Shown here: positions 56,610 to 64,000 of the stretch, one piece after another
How the letters are laid out: each line of letters opens with the position of its first letter
How positions within the stretch are numbered: position 1 is the stretch's first letter
Source of the DNA: Marivirga arenosa
GTDB taxonomy: Bacteria; Bacteroidota; Bacteroidia; Cytophagales; Cyclobacteriaceae
NCBI RefSeq assembly: GCF_030503875.2
Contig: NZ_CP129968.2
Coordinates: 2,382,001-2,446,000, forward strand
Direction of reading: 5' to 3'
DNA length: 64,000 nt
Translations under genes and position numbers: made by a program
The notes under the pieces: model-generated
Seen by the model: the letters and a program-made list of their open reading frames with translations, nothing else
Told to the model about the DNA's origin: nothing
Databases searched by the model: none

Positions 56610-56772
56610 CATCTCCTTAAACGAAAGGACGCACAGAAAAGCTTTAAATAAATGATTTGAGGCAAAAAATAATTAAAAAAAATCAGCAAATAAATTTTGA
56701 ATATTAAAAATAAAATTCAGTTATTTGCATCCCGATTTCAAAGAGAGAAACAGGAATAAAACATAAAATATT

Positions 56773-56846
56773 GGTCTGGTAGTTCAGTTGGTTAGAATGC
56801 CTGCCTGTCACGCAGGAGGTCGCGAGTTCGAGTCTCGTCCAGACCG
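56773..56846 (+). tRNA. tRNA-Asp (GTC)
   Basis: 74 bases folding into a complete cloverleaf: acceptor GGTCTGG/CCAGACC with discriminator G, anticodon loop CTGTCAC with anticodon GTC at 56807-56809, and T-loop GTTCGAGTC. CCA is not encoded and must be added. Followed by a terminator at 56851. Confidence 0.97.
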
Positions 56847-56850
56847 CTTT

Positions 56851-56879
56851 AAAGCATCCTCAAAAGGGATGCTTTTTTT
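56851..56879 (+). terminator. Terminator of tRNA-Asp
   Basis: AAAGCATCC and GGATGCTTT form a 9-bp stem with a short loop, followed by TTTTTTT. Confidence 0.85.
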
Positions 56880-56930
56880 GTTTCTGCCATAAAATTCATT
56901 ACCATTTCTCTCTACATCTTCTTCTTTCCA

Positions 56931-56938
56931 TATATTTG
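56931..56938 (+). promoter_or_regulatory. Candidate -7 element of the gene at 56959
   Basis: TATATTTG matches TAnnTTTG, 21 bases before the ATG. The -33 region is only weakly similar (TTTC). Confidence 0.4.
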
Positions 56939-56958
56939 AATTCTAAATCTATAACCTT

Positions 56959-58920
56959 ATGAAAAAAGCCATTATTGTGGTTAGCATTCTGCTTTGCATC
57001 CTTGCTTCATCTTTAATTTATTTTTTCTATTTAAAGCCAGTAGCTAAAAATAAACCATTAATGGCAGTACCACCTTCTGCCAGTATTATTTTTGAAATTG
57101 AAAATCCGTTTGAACAATGGACTAATCTAACTGAAAACAGCATTTGGAATTATTTGAAATCGGATTCCTACTTTAAAGAAATTGGAGAGGATATGGATGA
57201 GCTTACGAGCGATATGAAATCCAATGAAAACATATGGGAATTGGTAATGAATCGTCCCATGGTAATGTCCATTCATAAAACTCGCACAGAGGATTATGAC
57301 TTTCTATATGTAATTGATCTACAGCGCGCAACCTCTTTAAACTTTGCAAAAAACTACATTAAAGACTTTAGCGATGATATTGAAAAGGTATATACTAGAG
57401 ATTTTCAACAACAAGAAATTATCGAAATACAATTTAAAGACACTCCCACACGCTATTATTTATACCTCTATGAAAACTTATTAAGCATCTCTTCTACTCA
57501 TGCTTTGATAGAAGAATCAATTGCACAATTAAAACGTCCTATCATTATTCGTGATTTTGATTTTATTGATGTAAGTGAAGCATTGAAATCACATGATCTT
57601 AATATGTATATTAACTATAAAGAACTACCAAAATATCTCTCGATTTGGATTGAAAACGATGAACTGAATCATGATCTATTCAAAATGTTAAAATATAGTG
57701 GTTTGTCATTAAAAGCGAATGATCAAAAGCTTTCAGCAAGTGGATATGCAAGTATTGAAAAGAATCAAAAGAACTTATTAACTGCATTAATGAAAGCGGG
57801 CCAAGGCGAATGTCGAATAGGTACTATTGTTCCTGACAATGCATCCTACTATATTAGCCTCACTTTTGAAGATACAAAAAGCTTCTATAAGGAAATGGAA
57901 GCTTTATTAGAAAATGAAGAAGAAGGTGCTTCATACCTAGAGAGTAAACAGAAAATTGAAAACTATCTTAACATCTCAATTGAAGACAATTTTTTGAATT
58001 GGATTGAAGAAGAAATAGTCTTAATACAGCTGAACTCTAATAGTGATAAAAATAAAGTAGAACTTGCAATAGCAATACGTCATGAAGATTTTGAAGAAGC
58101 ACAAAATCAATTAAACTATATTGAAGAACAAATACGAAAGAAAACACCAGTAAAATTTAAAGGAATACAATATAAAAATCACGAGATCCAGTTTCTATCT
58201 ATAAAAGGCTTCTTTAAACTTCTTTTAGGAAAAGCATTTTCAGCTATAGATAAACCTTATTATACTGTTATGGAAGATTATGTAGTCTTTAGCAATTCTC
58301 CCAGAACATTAGGTAAAATAATTACAGCTGTTCAGGAGAAACGAACATTAGACCATACTAAGGAATATGCAGTTTTCATGGAAAACTTTCAATATGAAGC
58401 AAATTTATTTATCTATTTAAGTTCAAATGAATTATTAAGTGATGCTATAAGAATTCTCGATGATAAATCATGGAAAGAGTTGAAAATTCATGAAGACTAC
58501 TTCCGAAGTTTTCCTATGATAGGTTTACAGTTAGGCGCTGAAGGGGATTTATTAAGGCATCAAATTCAAATGAATTACTTAAATCATGAGCAAATTACAA
58601 ATTGGCATGCTCTAGTTAATGAAAGTATTCAATATACAGAAATCACTGAAGAGAAAGACAAAACTGATGATGAAGATTTAATATCGGTTGAAAATATTTT
58701 ACCTGAAGACTTTAATAGTAAGAGCTTTATAGAATATTTTGAGAATGGAGAAGTCAAATTTGAAGTATCCTTGAAAGACGGAAAAAAGCAAGGCCGGTAT
58801 TTTCAATTTGATAGTCTAGGTAATATGATTATTAAAGGCCGTTACAAAAATGATGAAAAGTCAGGCATTTGGCGCTTTTATGATGAAAATGGAGAATTAA
58901 TACGAAAAGAACGATTCTAA
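56959..58920 (+). CDS. Membrane-anchored exported protein with C-terminal MORN-like repeats
   Basis: 653 residues. One membrane segment near the N-terminus (about 4-25), then a large extracytoplasmic domain whose opening (PSASIIFEIENPFEQW) resembles the DUF3352-like family of Bacteroidota, mixed alpha/beta, with two related halves. The C-terminal 65 residues contain three MORN-like (YwqK-type) units: YFENGEVKFEVSLKDGKKQG, YFQFDSLGNMIIKGRYKNDE and FYDENGELIRKE. MORN-like repeats are often lipid- or protein-contact modules. I see no catalytic motif. Single gene following tRNA-Asp. Confidence 0.7.
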   Translation: MKKAIIVVSILLCILASSLIYFFYLKPVAKNKPLMAVPPSASIIFEIENPFEQWTNLTENSIWNYLKSDSYFKEIGEDMDELTSDMKSNENIWELVMNRPMVMSIHKTRTEDYDFLYVIDLQRATSLNFAKNYIKDFSDDIEKVYTRDFQQQEIIEIQFKDTPTRYYLYLYENLLSISSTHALIEESIAQLKRPIIIRDFDFIDVSEALKSHDLNMYINYKELPKYLSIWIENDELNHDLFKMLKYSGLSLKANDQKLSASGYASIEKNQKNLLTALMKAGQGECRIGTIVPDNASYYISLTFEDTKSFYKEMEALLENEEEGASYLESKQKIENYLNISIEDNFLNWIEEEIVLIQLNSNSDKNKVELAIAIRHEDFEEAQNQLNYIEEQIRKKTPVKFKGIQYKNHEIQFLSIKGFFKLLLGKAFSAIDKPYYTVMEDYVVFSNSPRTLGKIITAVQEKRTLDHTKEYAVFMENFQYEANLFIYLSSNELLSDAIRILDDKSWKELKIHEDYFRSFPMIGLQLGAEGDLLRHQIQMNYLNHEQITNWHALVNESIQYTEITEEKDKTDDEDLISVENILPEDFNSKSFIEYFENGEVKFEVSLKDGKKQGRYFQFDSLGNMIIKGRYKNDEKSGIWRFYDENGELIRKERF

Positions 58921-59009
58921 TTATCGATATTTTTTCATAATAAGTATTAGTCATCTTTACAATCTCATAAATACTAATTAATTTAGCATTTACTAATATA
59001 TTTAGCTTT

Positions 59010-59366
59010 ATGAGAAGTTTAGGAAGTTTATTAAGAGCCGGTTATGTACCCCATAAAGGACAAGAATTCTATCAAGCCTACAGTGAAATACCAAGTCTGC
59101 GTTTTGTAGATATAGAAAAAAGGAAAAGAAGAGACACTGAATATTTATTTGAGCCAGGGAGTCATGATAATTTAGATCATTACTTTTTATGGCCTTATTT
59201 TCCTGGCAATCCTATACAATCTGTTCAATTAATAAAGCCTATTCCCTTTTTTGCCACACGCAAAAAGTACCCTCTAAAAGAAGGGGCTCTGCGCTACAAG
59301 GATATTATTTGTTATACTGAAGAAACCATCTATCTATTCCCTACATTTTTCAGGCCCTTTTATTAA
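59010..59366 (+). CDS. Hypothetical small protein, 118 residues
   Basis: Basic, aromatic-rich protein (Tyr, Phe and Pro frequent) without a signal peptide or membrane helix. Contains DIEKRKRRDTEYLFEPGSHD in the centre and an IPFFATRKKYPL segment. I do not recognise it. It starts 89 bases after the MORN protein and converges on the amidohydrolase, with 14 bases between stops. Confidence 0.6.
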   Translation: MRSLGSLLRAGYVPHKGQEFYQAYSEIPSLRFVDIEKRKRRDTEYLFEPGSHDNLDHYFLWPYFPGNPIQSVQLIKPIPFFATRKKYPLKEGALRYKDIICYTEETIYLFPTFFRPFY

Positions 59367-59380
59367 AGAATGTGACCACC

Positions 59381-60652
59381 TTATTCTTTATATATAATAC
59401 CGTTTTTCATCACAAAATCAACCTGTCGCATATTTTTTATATCCTCTAAAGGATTACCTTCAACAGCAATTATATCAGCTAGGAAGCCTGCTTTTATATG
59501 ACCTAACTGATTGAGATGAAATATACTTGCATTGCCACTGGTAGCAGATTTTAACACAGATTTTGTATTCATTCCATATTCAACCATCAACTCCATCTCT
59601 CTGTAATTCTGTCCATGTGTAAAAACACCTACATCTCCACCAAATGCAATTTTAACTCCTGATTTTAGTGCTAATTGAAATGACTCCTTTTTCTGTTTTA
59701 TTCTAACGGGCATAGTAGCATCACTCCCATCCCAACCTCTATAACGGGAGATCGCATCCCCAGCAGCAATAGTCGGACATAATGCAACTCCCTTTTCTTT
59801 CATTAAGGCAAATACTTCAGCTGTACCACCATCACCATGCTCTATAGTTTCTACCCCTGCTAGTGTTGCATTACGCATTCCTTCTGGAGTAGAAGCATGT
59901 GCCACTACATAGGTTCCAGCAGTTTTAGCGGTTTTTACTATAATAGCTAATTCATCCAACATGAAAGTAGTTTGACTTGAAGCTCCTGCTTGCCATCTAT
60001 AATCTGCATACACTTTTATAAAGTCAGCACCATTTCCAAATTGTCTGCGAACTGCTGCAATGCATTCAGATTCTCCACTAACCATTTCTGCACCAAGCGG
60101 CACATCCACACCTTCATGAAATCCTTTTGGGCCATAAGCTCCAGTGGCCACTATAGCAGGACCTGCCACTAATAATCTGGGACCTGAAATTATTCCTTTT
60201 TCTATACTTTGTTTAACTGCTACATCGGCATAACCAGCCCCTTCACTTCCTAAATCCCGCATAGTAGTGACTCCAGCCATTAAGGAATTTTGAACATGGA
60301 CGGCTGCTCGAATAGCTCTTTCCTCATGCGATTCTTTTAAAACCTGATCATTCCAGTCCGTTTCATTGTACGGATGTAATAATATGTGAGAATGACCCTC
60401 AATTATACCAGGCATCAATGTTTTGCCTTCTAACATTATTGTTTTTGTCCCTTCTGGAGTTTGTATTTTATTTACTGATCCAACGCCAGTAATTAAGTTA
60501 TCTTCAACTAAAACCACCCAGCTATCATGAAGATTTTCACCATCAAATACAAATTGCGGTTTTAATAAATATTGAGCTTGAATATTAATACCAATCAGTA
60601 AAAATATAGCCAGCGCAAATACTTTGTTTTTAATAATTCTTTTCGAAGTCAT
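59381..60652 (-). CDS. Exported amidohydrolase (imidazolonepropionase/prolidase-like)
   Basis: 423 residues. Signal peptide (about 1-27, ending IQAQ). The metal-dependent hydrolase fold is supported by GHSHILLHP (about residues 85-93; first two His), KVYADYRWQ, AHASTPEGMR (His), HGDGGT and GGDVGVFTHG (Asp). This arrangement fits the COG1228 group (imidazolonepropionase and related amidohydrolases), many of which act on dipeptides or cyclic amides in the periplasm. Substrate unknown. Convergent with the preceding gene. Confidence 0.87.
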   Translation of the reverse strand: MTSKRIIKNKVFALAIFLLIGINIQAQYLLKPQFVFDGENLHDSWVVLVEDNLITGVGSVNKIQTPEGTKTIMLEGKTLMPGIIEGHSHILLHPYNETDWNDQVLKESHEERAIRAAVHVQNSLMAGVTTMRDLGSEGAGYADVAVKQSIEKGIISGPRLLVAGPAIVATGAYGPKGFHEGVDVPLGAEMVSGESECIAAVRRQFGNGADFIKVYADYRWQAGASSQTTFMLDELAIIVKTAKTAGTYVVAHASTPEGMRNATLAGVETIEHGDGGTAEVFALMKEKGVALCPTIAAGDAISRYRGWDGSDATMPVRIKQKKESFQLALKSGVKIAFGGDVGVFTHGQNYREMELMVEYGMNTKSVLKSATSGNASIFHLNQLGHIKAGFLADIIAVEGNPLEDIKNMRQVDFVMKNGIIYKE

Positions 60653-60720
60653 CTTTAAAGATAATAAAGAATCCTAAAATTTATTCTGAATAATAAGATG
60701 CCATTAAAATAATGGTAAAA

Positions 60721-60746
60721 AAAAGGAGCTCATTTGAGCTCCTTTT
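60721..60746 (-). terminator. Terminator of the first M57-like protease gene
   Basis: AAAAGGAGCTCA and TGAGCTCCTTTT form a perfect inverted repeat, with A/T runs on both sides, just past the stop at 60767. Confidence 0.75.
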
Positions 60747-60766
60747 ACACCAATTATACTCTATAT

Positions 60767-61600
60767 TTAATATAAGTAATCTAATGCGGTTTTATCATCA
60801 TTATTAAATGGCCTATTACTTCCATCAGTACATGCTAGCATCCAAGAAGCGTCAGCTGCTGAAGCGCCTGTTGGAGTGCCAGGAATATGATTAGCACCTA
60901 CTCCACCATCTCCTTCATTTGCAGTTGATCCACCACAGCTGATACTTCTGTCAAAATAATCAGTATGACGGAAACCAATACAGTGTCCCATTTCATGAGC
61001 AATAATTGTAGCAATTCCATCTGTACTTAAACCGTAAGTTGACTCAAGTATACCACTCATTTTGATTTCATTATAAGGTTCGCAAGATGAAGTTGGGAAA
61101 CCTGCAGAACCTAATACACCTCTTCTCTCATCTCTTCTACTCAATCTAGTCATGACAATATCTGCCTGATTCTGATTAGTAATTCTTTGAAATGAAATAG
61201 TTAAGTTCTCAGCATTAAATCTACTGATAGCCTCATCTAAACCTGCAATCATTGCAGGACTATATCCTCTTCTACCTTCATCAGCATACATTGTAATCAC
61301 TCTCGGACCACATACTAAATTATCAGTACTATATTGTTCTGATTCAGGTAAGAAGCTAGGTCTTTCCATTTTAGCAATAGTTTCATCTGTAAGATAAATA
61401 TCACCTTCAACTAAATAACCCTCTTCAAATAGCATTGGAGCTTGGTCATTTACATTGAAACCTAAGTCTTCTAATTTTTGGATAACTGATGGATCAACAG
61501 AAAATTCATCAACTTGTAAAGCTTCTTCTTCTTGACATGAGAAAAAGAACATTGCGCATGCAAAAAGCGCAGTTGTCAGTAGTCTTGACTTTGTTAACAT
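60767..61600 (-). CDS. M57-family (HExGHxxGFRH) zinc metalloprotease lipoprotein, copy A
   Basis: 277 residues. Lipoprotein signal with lipobox FSC (Cys22). Zinc-binding consensus HEMGHCIGFRH near residue 202, plus a downstream SWMLAC that fits the Met-turn of metzincin-like enzymes. This pattern matches the 'dual-action HEIGH' (M57) peptidases. It is about 85-90 % identical by eye to the gene at 61834-62670, and the two have the same promoter-proximal sequence, so this is a tandem duplicate. Probably outer-membrane anchored. Substrate unknown. Confidence 0.87.
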   Translation of the reverse strand: MLTKSRLLTTALFACAMFFFSCQEEEALQVDEFSVDPSVIQKLEDLGFNVNDQAPMLFEEGYLVEGDIYLTDETIAKMERPSFLPESEQYSTDNLVCGPRVITMYADEGRRGYSPAMIAGLDEAISRFNAENLTISFQRITNQNQADIVMTRLSRRDERRGVLGSAGFPTSSCEPYNEIKMSGILESTYGLSTDGIATIIAHEMGHCIGFRHTDYFDRSISCGGSTANEGDGGVGANHIPGTPTGASAADASWMLACTDGSNRPFNNDDKTALDYLY

Positions 61601-61628
61601 AAATTTTAGATTTTGGTTAATTAATAAT

Positions 61629-61641
61629 GCAAGCCTATTGA
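61629..61641 (-). promoter_or_regulatory. Conserved promoter-like element of copy A
   Basis: TCAATAGGCTTG (minus strand) starts 29 bases before the copy-A start, the same distance at which copy B has TCAATAGGATTG. TAGGCTTG is a one-mismatch TAnnTTTG. Confidence 0.4.
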
Positions 61642-61787
61642 AATATTTTTATTTCCCCAATTTTATTCTGTAAAAACATCATAATAAAGATTATATTATT
61701 ATAATTCTACAACGATAGATTAGAATAATTTAATTGTTTCAACAATTATTAATTGTTAGCTAATTTTGTAATCTTTCAAACAAAAAA

Positions 61788-61807
61788 AGCCACTACTAAT
61801 AGCGGCT
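61788..61807 (-). terminator. Terminator of the second M57-like protease gene
   Basis: On the minus strand AGCCGCTA pairs with TAGTGGCT (one G-U pair) around TTAG, then seven T. It lies 26 bases past the stop at 61834. Confidence 0.7.
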
Positions 61808-61833
61808 CTTCATTCAACTTAATTTATAATCTA

Positions 61834-62670
61834 TTAATATAAGTAGTTTAATGCAGTTTTGTCATCATTATTGAATGGTCTATCGCTTCCATCAGTACAT
61901 GCTAACATCCATGATTTAGCAGCAGCAGAAGCTCCAGTTGGAGTACCAGGAATATGATTTGCTCCTACTCCACCATCACCTTCATTTGCAGTAGATCCAC
62001 CACAGCTGATGCTTCTGTCAAAATAATCTGTATGACGGAAACCGATGCAATGGCCCATTTCATGAGCTATAATAGTTGCGATACCGTTAGTGCTTAAACC
62101 ATAAGATGACTCTAACACCCCACTCATTTTGATTTCACCATATGGATCACAAGATGAAGTTGGGAATCCTGCAGAACCTAAAACGCCTCTTCTCTCATCT
62201 CTTTTGCTTAATCTTGTCATTACAATATCTGCTTGGCTCTGATTTGAGATTCTTTGGAAAGTAATGGTTAAATTTTCAGCATTAAATCTTCTGATTGCCT
62301 CATCTAATCCAGCTATCATTGCTGAGCTATAACCGTTTCTTCCACCTTCTGGAGCATACATAGTAATCACTCTCGGACCACACACTAAATTATCAGTACT
62401 GTATTGTTCTGCATCCGGAATAAAACTTGGTCTTTCCATTTTAGCGATAGTTTCATCCGTAAGGTAAATATCGCCTTCTACTAAATACCCACCTTCAAAA
62501 ATCATAGGAGCTTGATCATTTACATTGAATCCTAAATCTTCTAATTTCTGGATAACTGATGGATCAACAGCAAATTCATTTATTTGCAATGATTCTTCTT
62601 CCTGACATGAAACGAAGAAGGCTGCGCCAACCATTAATGCAATTGCGAGTAATTTCGACTTTTTAAACAT
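61834..62670 (-). CDS. M57-family zinc metalloprotease lipoprotein, copy B
   Basis: 278 residues, paralogue of the gene at 60767-61600. Lipoprotein signal MFKKSKLLAIALMVGAAFFVSC (Cys22), zinc motif HEMGHCIGFRHTDYFD, Met-turn-like SWMLAC. Differences from copy A are concentrated in the signal peptide and in scattered surface positions, while the active-site region is identical. It has its own terminator and promoter, so the two genes can be expressed independently. Confidence 0.87.
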   Translation of the reverse strand: MFKKSKLLAIALMVGAAFFVSCQEEESLQINEFAVDPSVIQKLEDLGFNVNDQAPMIFEGGYLVEGDIYLTDETIAKMERPSFIPDAEQYSTDNLVCGPRVITMYAPEGGRNGYSSAMIAGLDEAIRRFNAENLTITFQRISNQSQADIVMTRLSKRDERRGVLGSAGFPTSSCDPYGEIKMSGVLESSYGLSTNGIATIIAHEMGHCIGFRHTDYFDRSISCGGSTANEGDGGVGANHIPGTPTGASAAAKSWMLACTDGSDRPFNNDDKTALNYLY

Positions 62671-62699
62671 ATTATTTTGATTTAGTTAGTTAATACCAA

Positions 62700-62711
62700 C
62701 AATCCTATTGA
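62700..62711 (-). promoter_or_regulatory. Conserved promoter-like element of copy B
   Basis: TCAATAGGATTG (minus strand), 29 bases before the copy-B start, matching copy A at 61630-61641. TAGGATTG resembles TAnnTTTG with one mismatch. Confidence 0.4.
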
Positions 62712-62890
62712 TATATATTAATAAAAGCAATATTATTTTGTTTAAAAATTAATTTTTAGATAAAATTATTATAAAAGTAATATTTGGTATAAGGAATAAT
62801 TATATGTTTGAACTACTAAATCTCAAATCACTTATAAAACTTACATAAAATACAGTCATATCCATATATACTACCAGTCATAAAATAAAA

Positions 62891-62918
62891 AAGCCGCTCA
62901 TGAAAACATGAGCGGCTT
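62891..62918 (-). terminator. Terminator of the DUF4168-like gene
   Basis: AAGCCGCTCATG and CATGAGCGGCTT form a perfect 12-bp stem with loop AAAA, followed by T on the minus strand. It lies 20 bases past the stop at 62939. Confidence 0.85.
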
Positions 62919-62938
62919 CCTTTAGAACCTAGTTCTAA

Positions 62939-63418
62939 TTAAGCATCTTCATAAGTTGGAGCCATTCTGCTCACAATCTCTTGATATTTAGCTTTTAAAT
63001 CAGGATCAACCGATAAAGTTGATTTGATTGTTTTATAAGTTTTAACGCCTACCATACTTTTAGCTAAAATATTTAAAGCTTCTTTGATAGCATCAGTTCT
63101 TTTTTCTTTCTCTTTAATGATTAAGCCCATGAATTGAACTTCAAAATCATTGGCTCCTAATTCTCTTAATTTAGCCTCATCGTCACCAGCACTCTCTAAT
63201 TCACTGTATCTCTTCGTGTCAAAACCTTCTTGCTGCTCAATTAAACTTTGGATAGCCGGACTAACCTCCGCTTTCATTTGTTCAATAACCTGCATCATTA
63301 ATGCGAAATTATATAAATCTTTGTCCGAAATTTCTGAATCTTGCGCCATAACAGCAGTAGAGTTTAAAAATACTAAAGCCGCTAAAGCCAACATCCCTTG
63401 TCTCACTATTCTTTTCAT
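62939..63418 (-). CDS. Small exported helical protein (DUF4168-like)
   Basis: 159 residues. Signal peptide (about 1-25, ending VMAQ). The mature part is helical and charged: DKDLYNFALMMQVIEQMKAEVSPA near the start recalls DUF4168-type proteins, but the match is weak and may be coincidental. No catalytic motif. TAATTTTG lies 35 bases upstream and a strong terminator follows, so it is a monocistronic unit. Confidence 0.7.
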   Translation of the reverse strand: MKRIVRQGMLALAALVFLNSTAVMAQDSEISDKDLYNFALMMQVIEQMKAEVSPAIQSLIEQQEGFDTKRYSELESAGDDEAKLRELGANDFEVQFMGLIIKEKEKRTDAIKEALNILAKSMVGVKTYKTIKSTLSVDPDLKAKYQEIVSRMAPTYEDA

Positions 63419-63452
63419 AATTGTTTTGATAATTGGTTTTTAGATTAGATTA

Positions 63453-63460
63453 CAAAATTA
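63453..63460 (-). promoter_or_regulatory. Candidate -7 element (TAATTTTG)
   Basis: Minus-strand TAATTTTG, 35 bases before the ATG of the DUF4168-like gene. Same octamer as upstream of the lrp, infC and HYR genes. Confidence 0.4.
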
Positions 63461-63532
63461 AAAACCCGAATTAAAGCTTTTTGTTGCCATAAGGCAAATA
63501 TTTTAATTATTTTTAGTCAAAAAGTAATATAA

Positions 63533-63886
63533 ATGAGAAAAGTAGTTTATTATTTAAGTACTTGCGACACATGCAAAAAGATTATGTCTCAATTGGATTT
63601 AACTGATTTTGAGAAGATTGATATTAAAAATAATCCACTGTCAGAACCTCAATTATTAGAGTTATATGCGAATACTGAATCTTATGAAGCCTTATTTAAC
63701 AAAAGAGCGATAAAGTATCGTCAGCAAGGTTTGAATGAAAAAGATTTATCTGAAAACGATTTTAAAAAGTTGCTTTTAGAAGAGTATACCTTCTTAAAAA
63801 GACCAGTATTTTTAATAAATGGAGAATTGTTTGTTGGAAATGCTAAAAAAACTGTTGAAAATCTAAAAGAGAAAATAGGCAAATAG
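63533..63886 (+). CDS. ArsC/Spx-family thioredoxin-fold protein
   Basis: 117 residues. N-terminal redox motif STCDTCKK with Cys11 and Cys14, and a late LKRPVFLING (about residues 85-94) with the conserved Arg-Pro. That is the ArsC/Spx/YffB pattern. Arsenate reductases of this family use a single Cys and a trio of Arg; Spx is a transcription regulator. The CxxC and the lack of ars neighbours favour a general thiol protein, but the function is open. The next gene begins (on the other strand) right at its stop. Confidence 0.8.
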   Translation: MRKVVYYLSTCDTCKKIMSQLDLTDFEKIDIKNNPLSEPQLLELYANTESYEALFNKRAIKYRQQGLNEKDLSENDFKKLLLEEYTFLKRPVFLINGELFVGNAKKTVENLKEKIGK

Positions 63887-64000
63887 CTATTCTTTAATAT
63901 ACTTCTTGATAGAAGAGTTATCTTCCCAGCTTTTAACATTATTAGAATCTAATAATTTAAGTTGAATATTATATTCTATGTAAGGATTGCCTCTGTTATC
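63887..64000 (-). CDS. C-terminal end of a gene cut by the window edge
   Basis: The minus strand is open from the window edge for 37 codons and ends with TAG at 63887-63889, immediately tail to tail with the ArsC-like gene. The visible peptide is polar and Asn/Lys-rich (EYNIQLKLLDSNNVKSWEDN). No family can be named from it. Confidence 0.5.
   Translation of the reverse strand, partial: DNRGNPYIEYNIQLKLLDSNNVKSWEDNSSIKKYIKE

Noticed and set aside
63533..63886. Calling it arsenate reductase ArsC
   Set aside because: No ars genes are adjacent, and the CxxC motif also fits other Spx/YffB-type proteins.

Overview
The window is low-GC DNA from a member of the Bacteroidota, most likely the Cytophagales. 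A Marivirga-like genus is my inference from overall gene style, not a search result. The evidence includes type IX secretion (PorP/SprF, a type B C-terminal sorting domain), many sensor kinases with the 'HDLRxP' type of H-box, Bacteroidota-style -7 promoter elements (TAnnTTTG), almost no Shine-Dalgarno sequences, and M57-type and M16 lipoprotein peptidases. The bulk is ordinary chromosome with housekeeping genes (ffh, gyrA, thrS-infC-rpmI-rplT, accA, dinB, msrA, tRNA-Asp). No phage, transposon, CRISPR array or rRNA was seen.

Layout. 1-2.9 kb: tail of a probable outer-membrane protein, a GH3 glycosidase lipoprotein and two small unknown genes, one of them a 59-residue coiled-coil protein on the other strand. 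2.9-10.7 kb: a tightly packed four-gene minus-strand operon holding an eleven-repeat HYR surface protein with a type B sorting domain, its PorP/SprF partner, a TPR-PD40-carboxypeptidase-regulatory protein that resembles PorE without its OmpA anchor, and a membrane histidine kinase. This looks like a dedicated secretion-plus-sensing module and is the most interesting locus here. 10.8-14.2 kb: a geranylgeranyl-reductase-family flavoprotein, an outer-membrane barrel gene broken by an in-frame TGA inside its signal peptide, and another histidine kinase.

14.5-26.2 kb: ffh, a TPR lipoprotein, two adjacent DEAD-box helicases, a CHASE-PAS protein that ends right after the phospho-acceptor helix pair, a TldE/TldD pair in which only TldD has a Tat signal, dinB and msrA. 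26.3-35.9 kb: a TPR protein, gyrA, three unknown envelope or cytoplasmic genes, a yqhD-type aldehyde reductase, a second kinase-like protein with no ATPase domain, and a CDP-alcohol phosphatidyltransferase. 35.9-42.1 kb: rplT, rpmI, infC (with a probable AUU start and a strong Shine-Dalgarno), thrS, an unknown coiled-coil protein, a PRTase and an Lrp regulator. 42.3-50.8 kb: a menE-like ligase, two enzymes, and a response regulator overlapping a soluble seven-PAS kinase. 49.9-56.5 kb: a dienelactone hydrolase, an M16 peptidase, a patatin, a metallo-beta-lactamase-fold enzyme and accA. 56.8-64 kb: tRNA-Asp, a membrane protein with MORN-like repeats, an amidohydrolase, tandem duplicated M57-like lipoprotein proteases, and an ArsC/Spx-family protein.

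Most genes are on the minus strand and are separated by clear hairpin terminators. Several convergent pairs share one bidirectional hairpin (35.86 kb, 50.77 kb). Signal transduction is heavily represented, with five H-box proteins, two of which lack an ATPase domain, against a single receiver protein.
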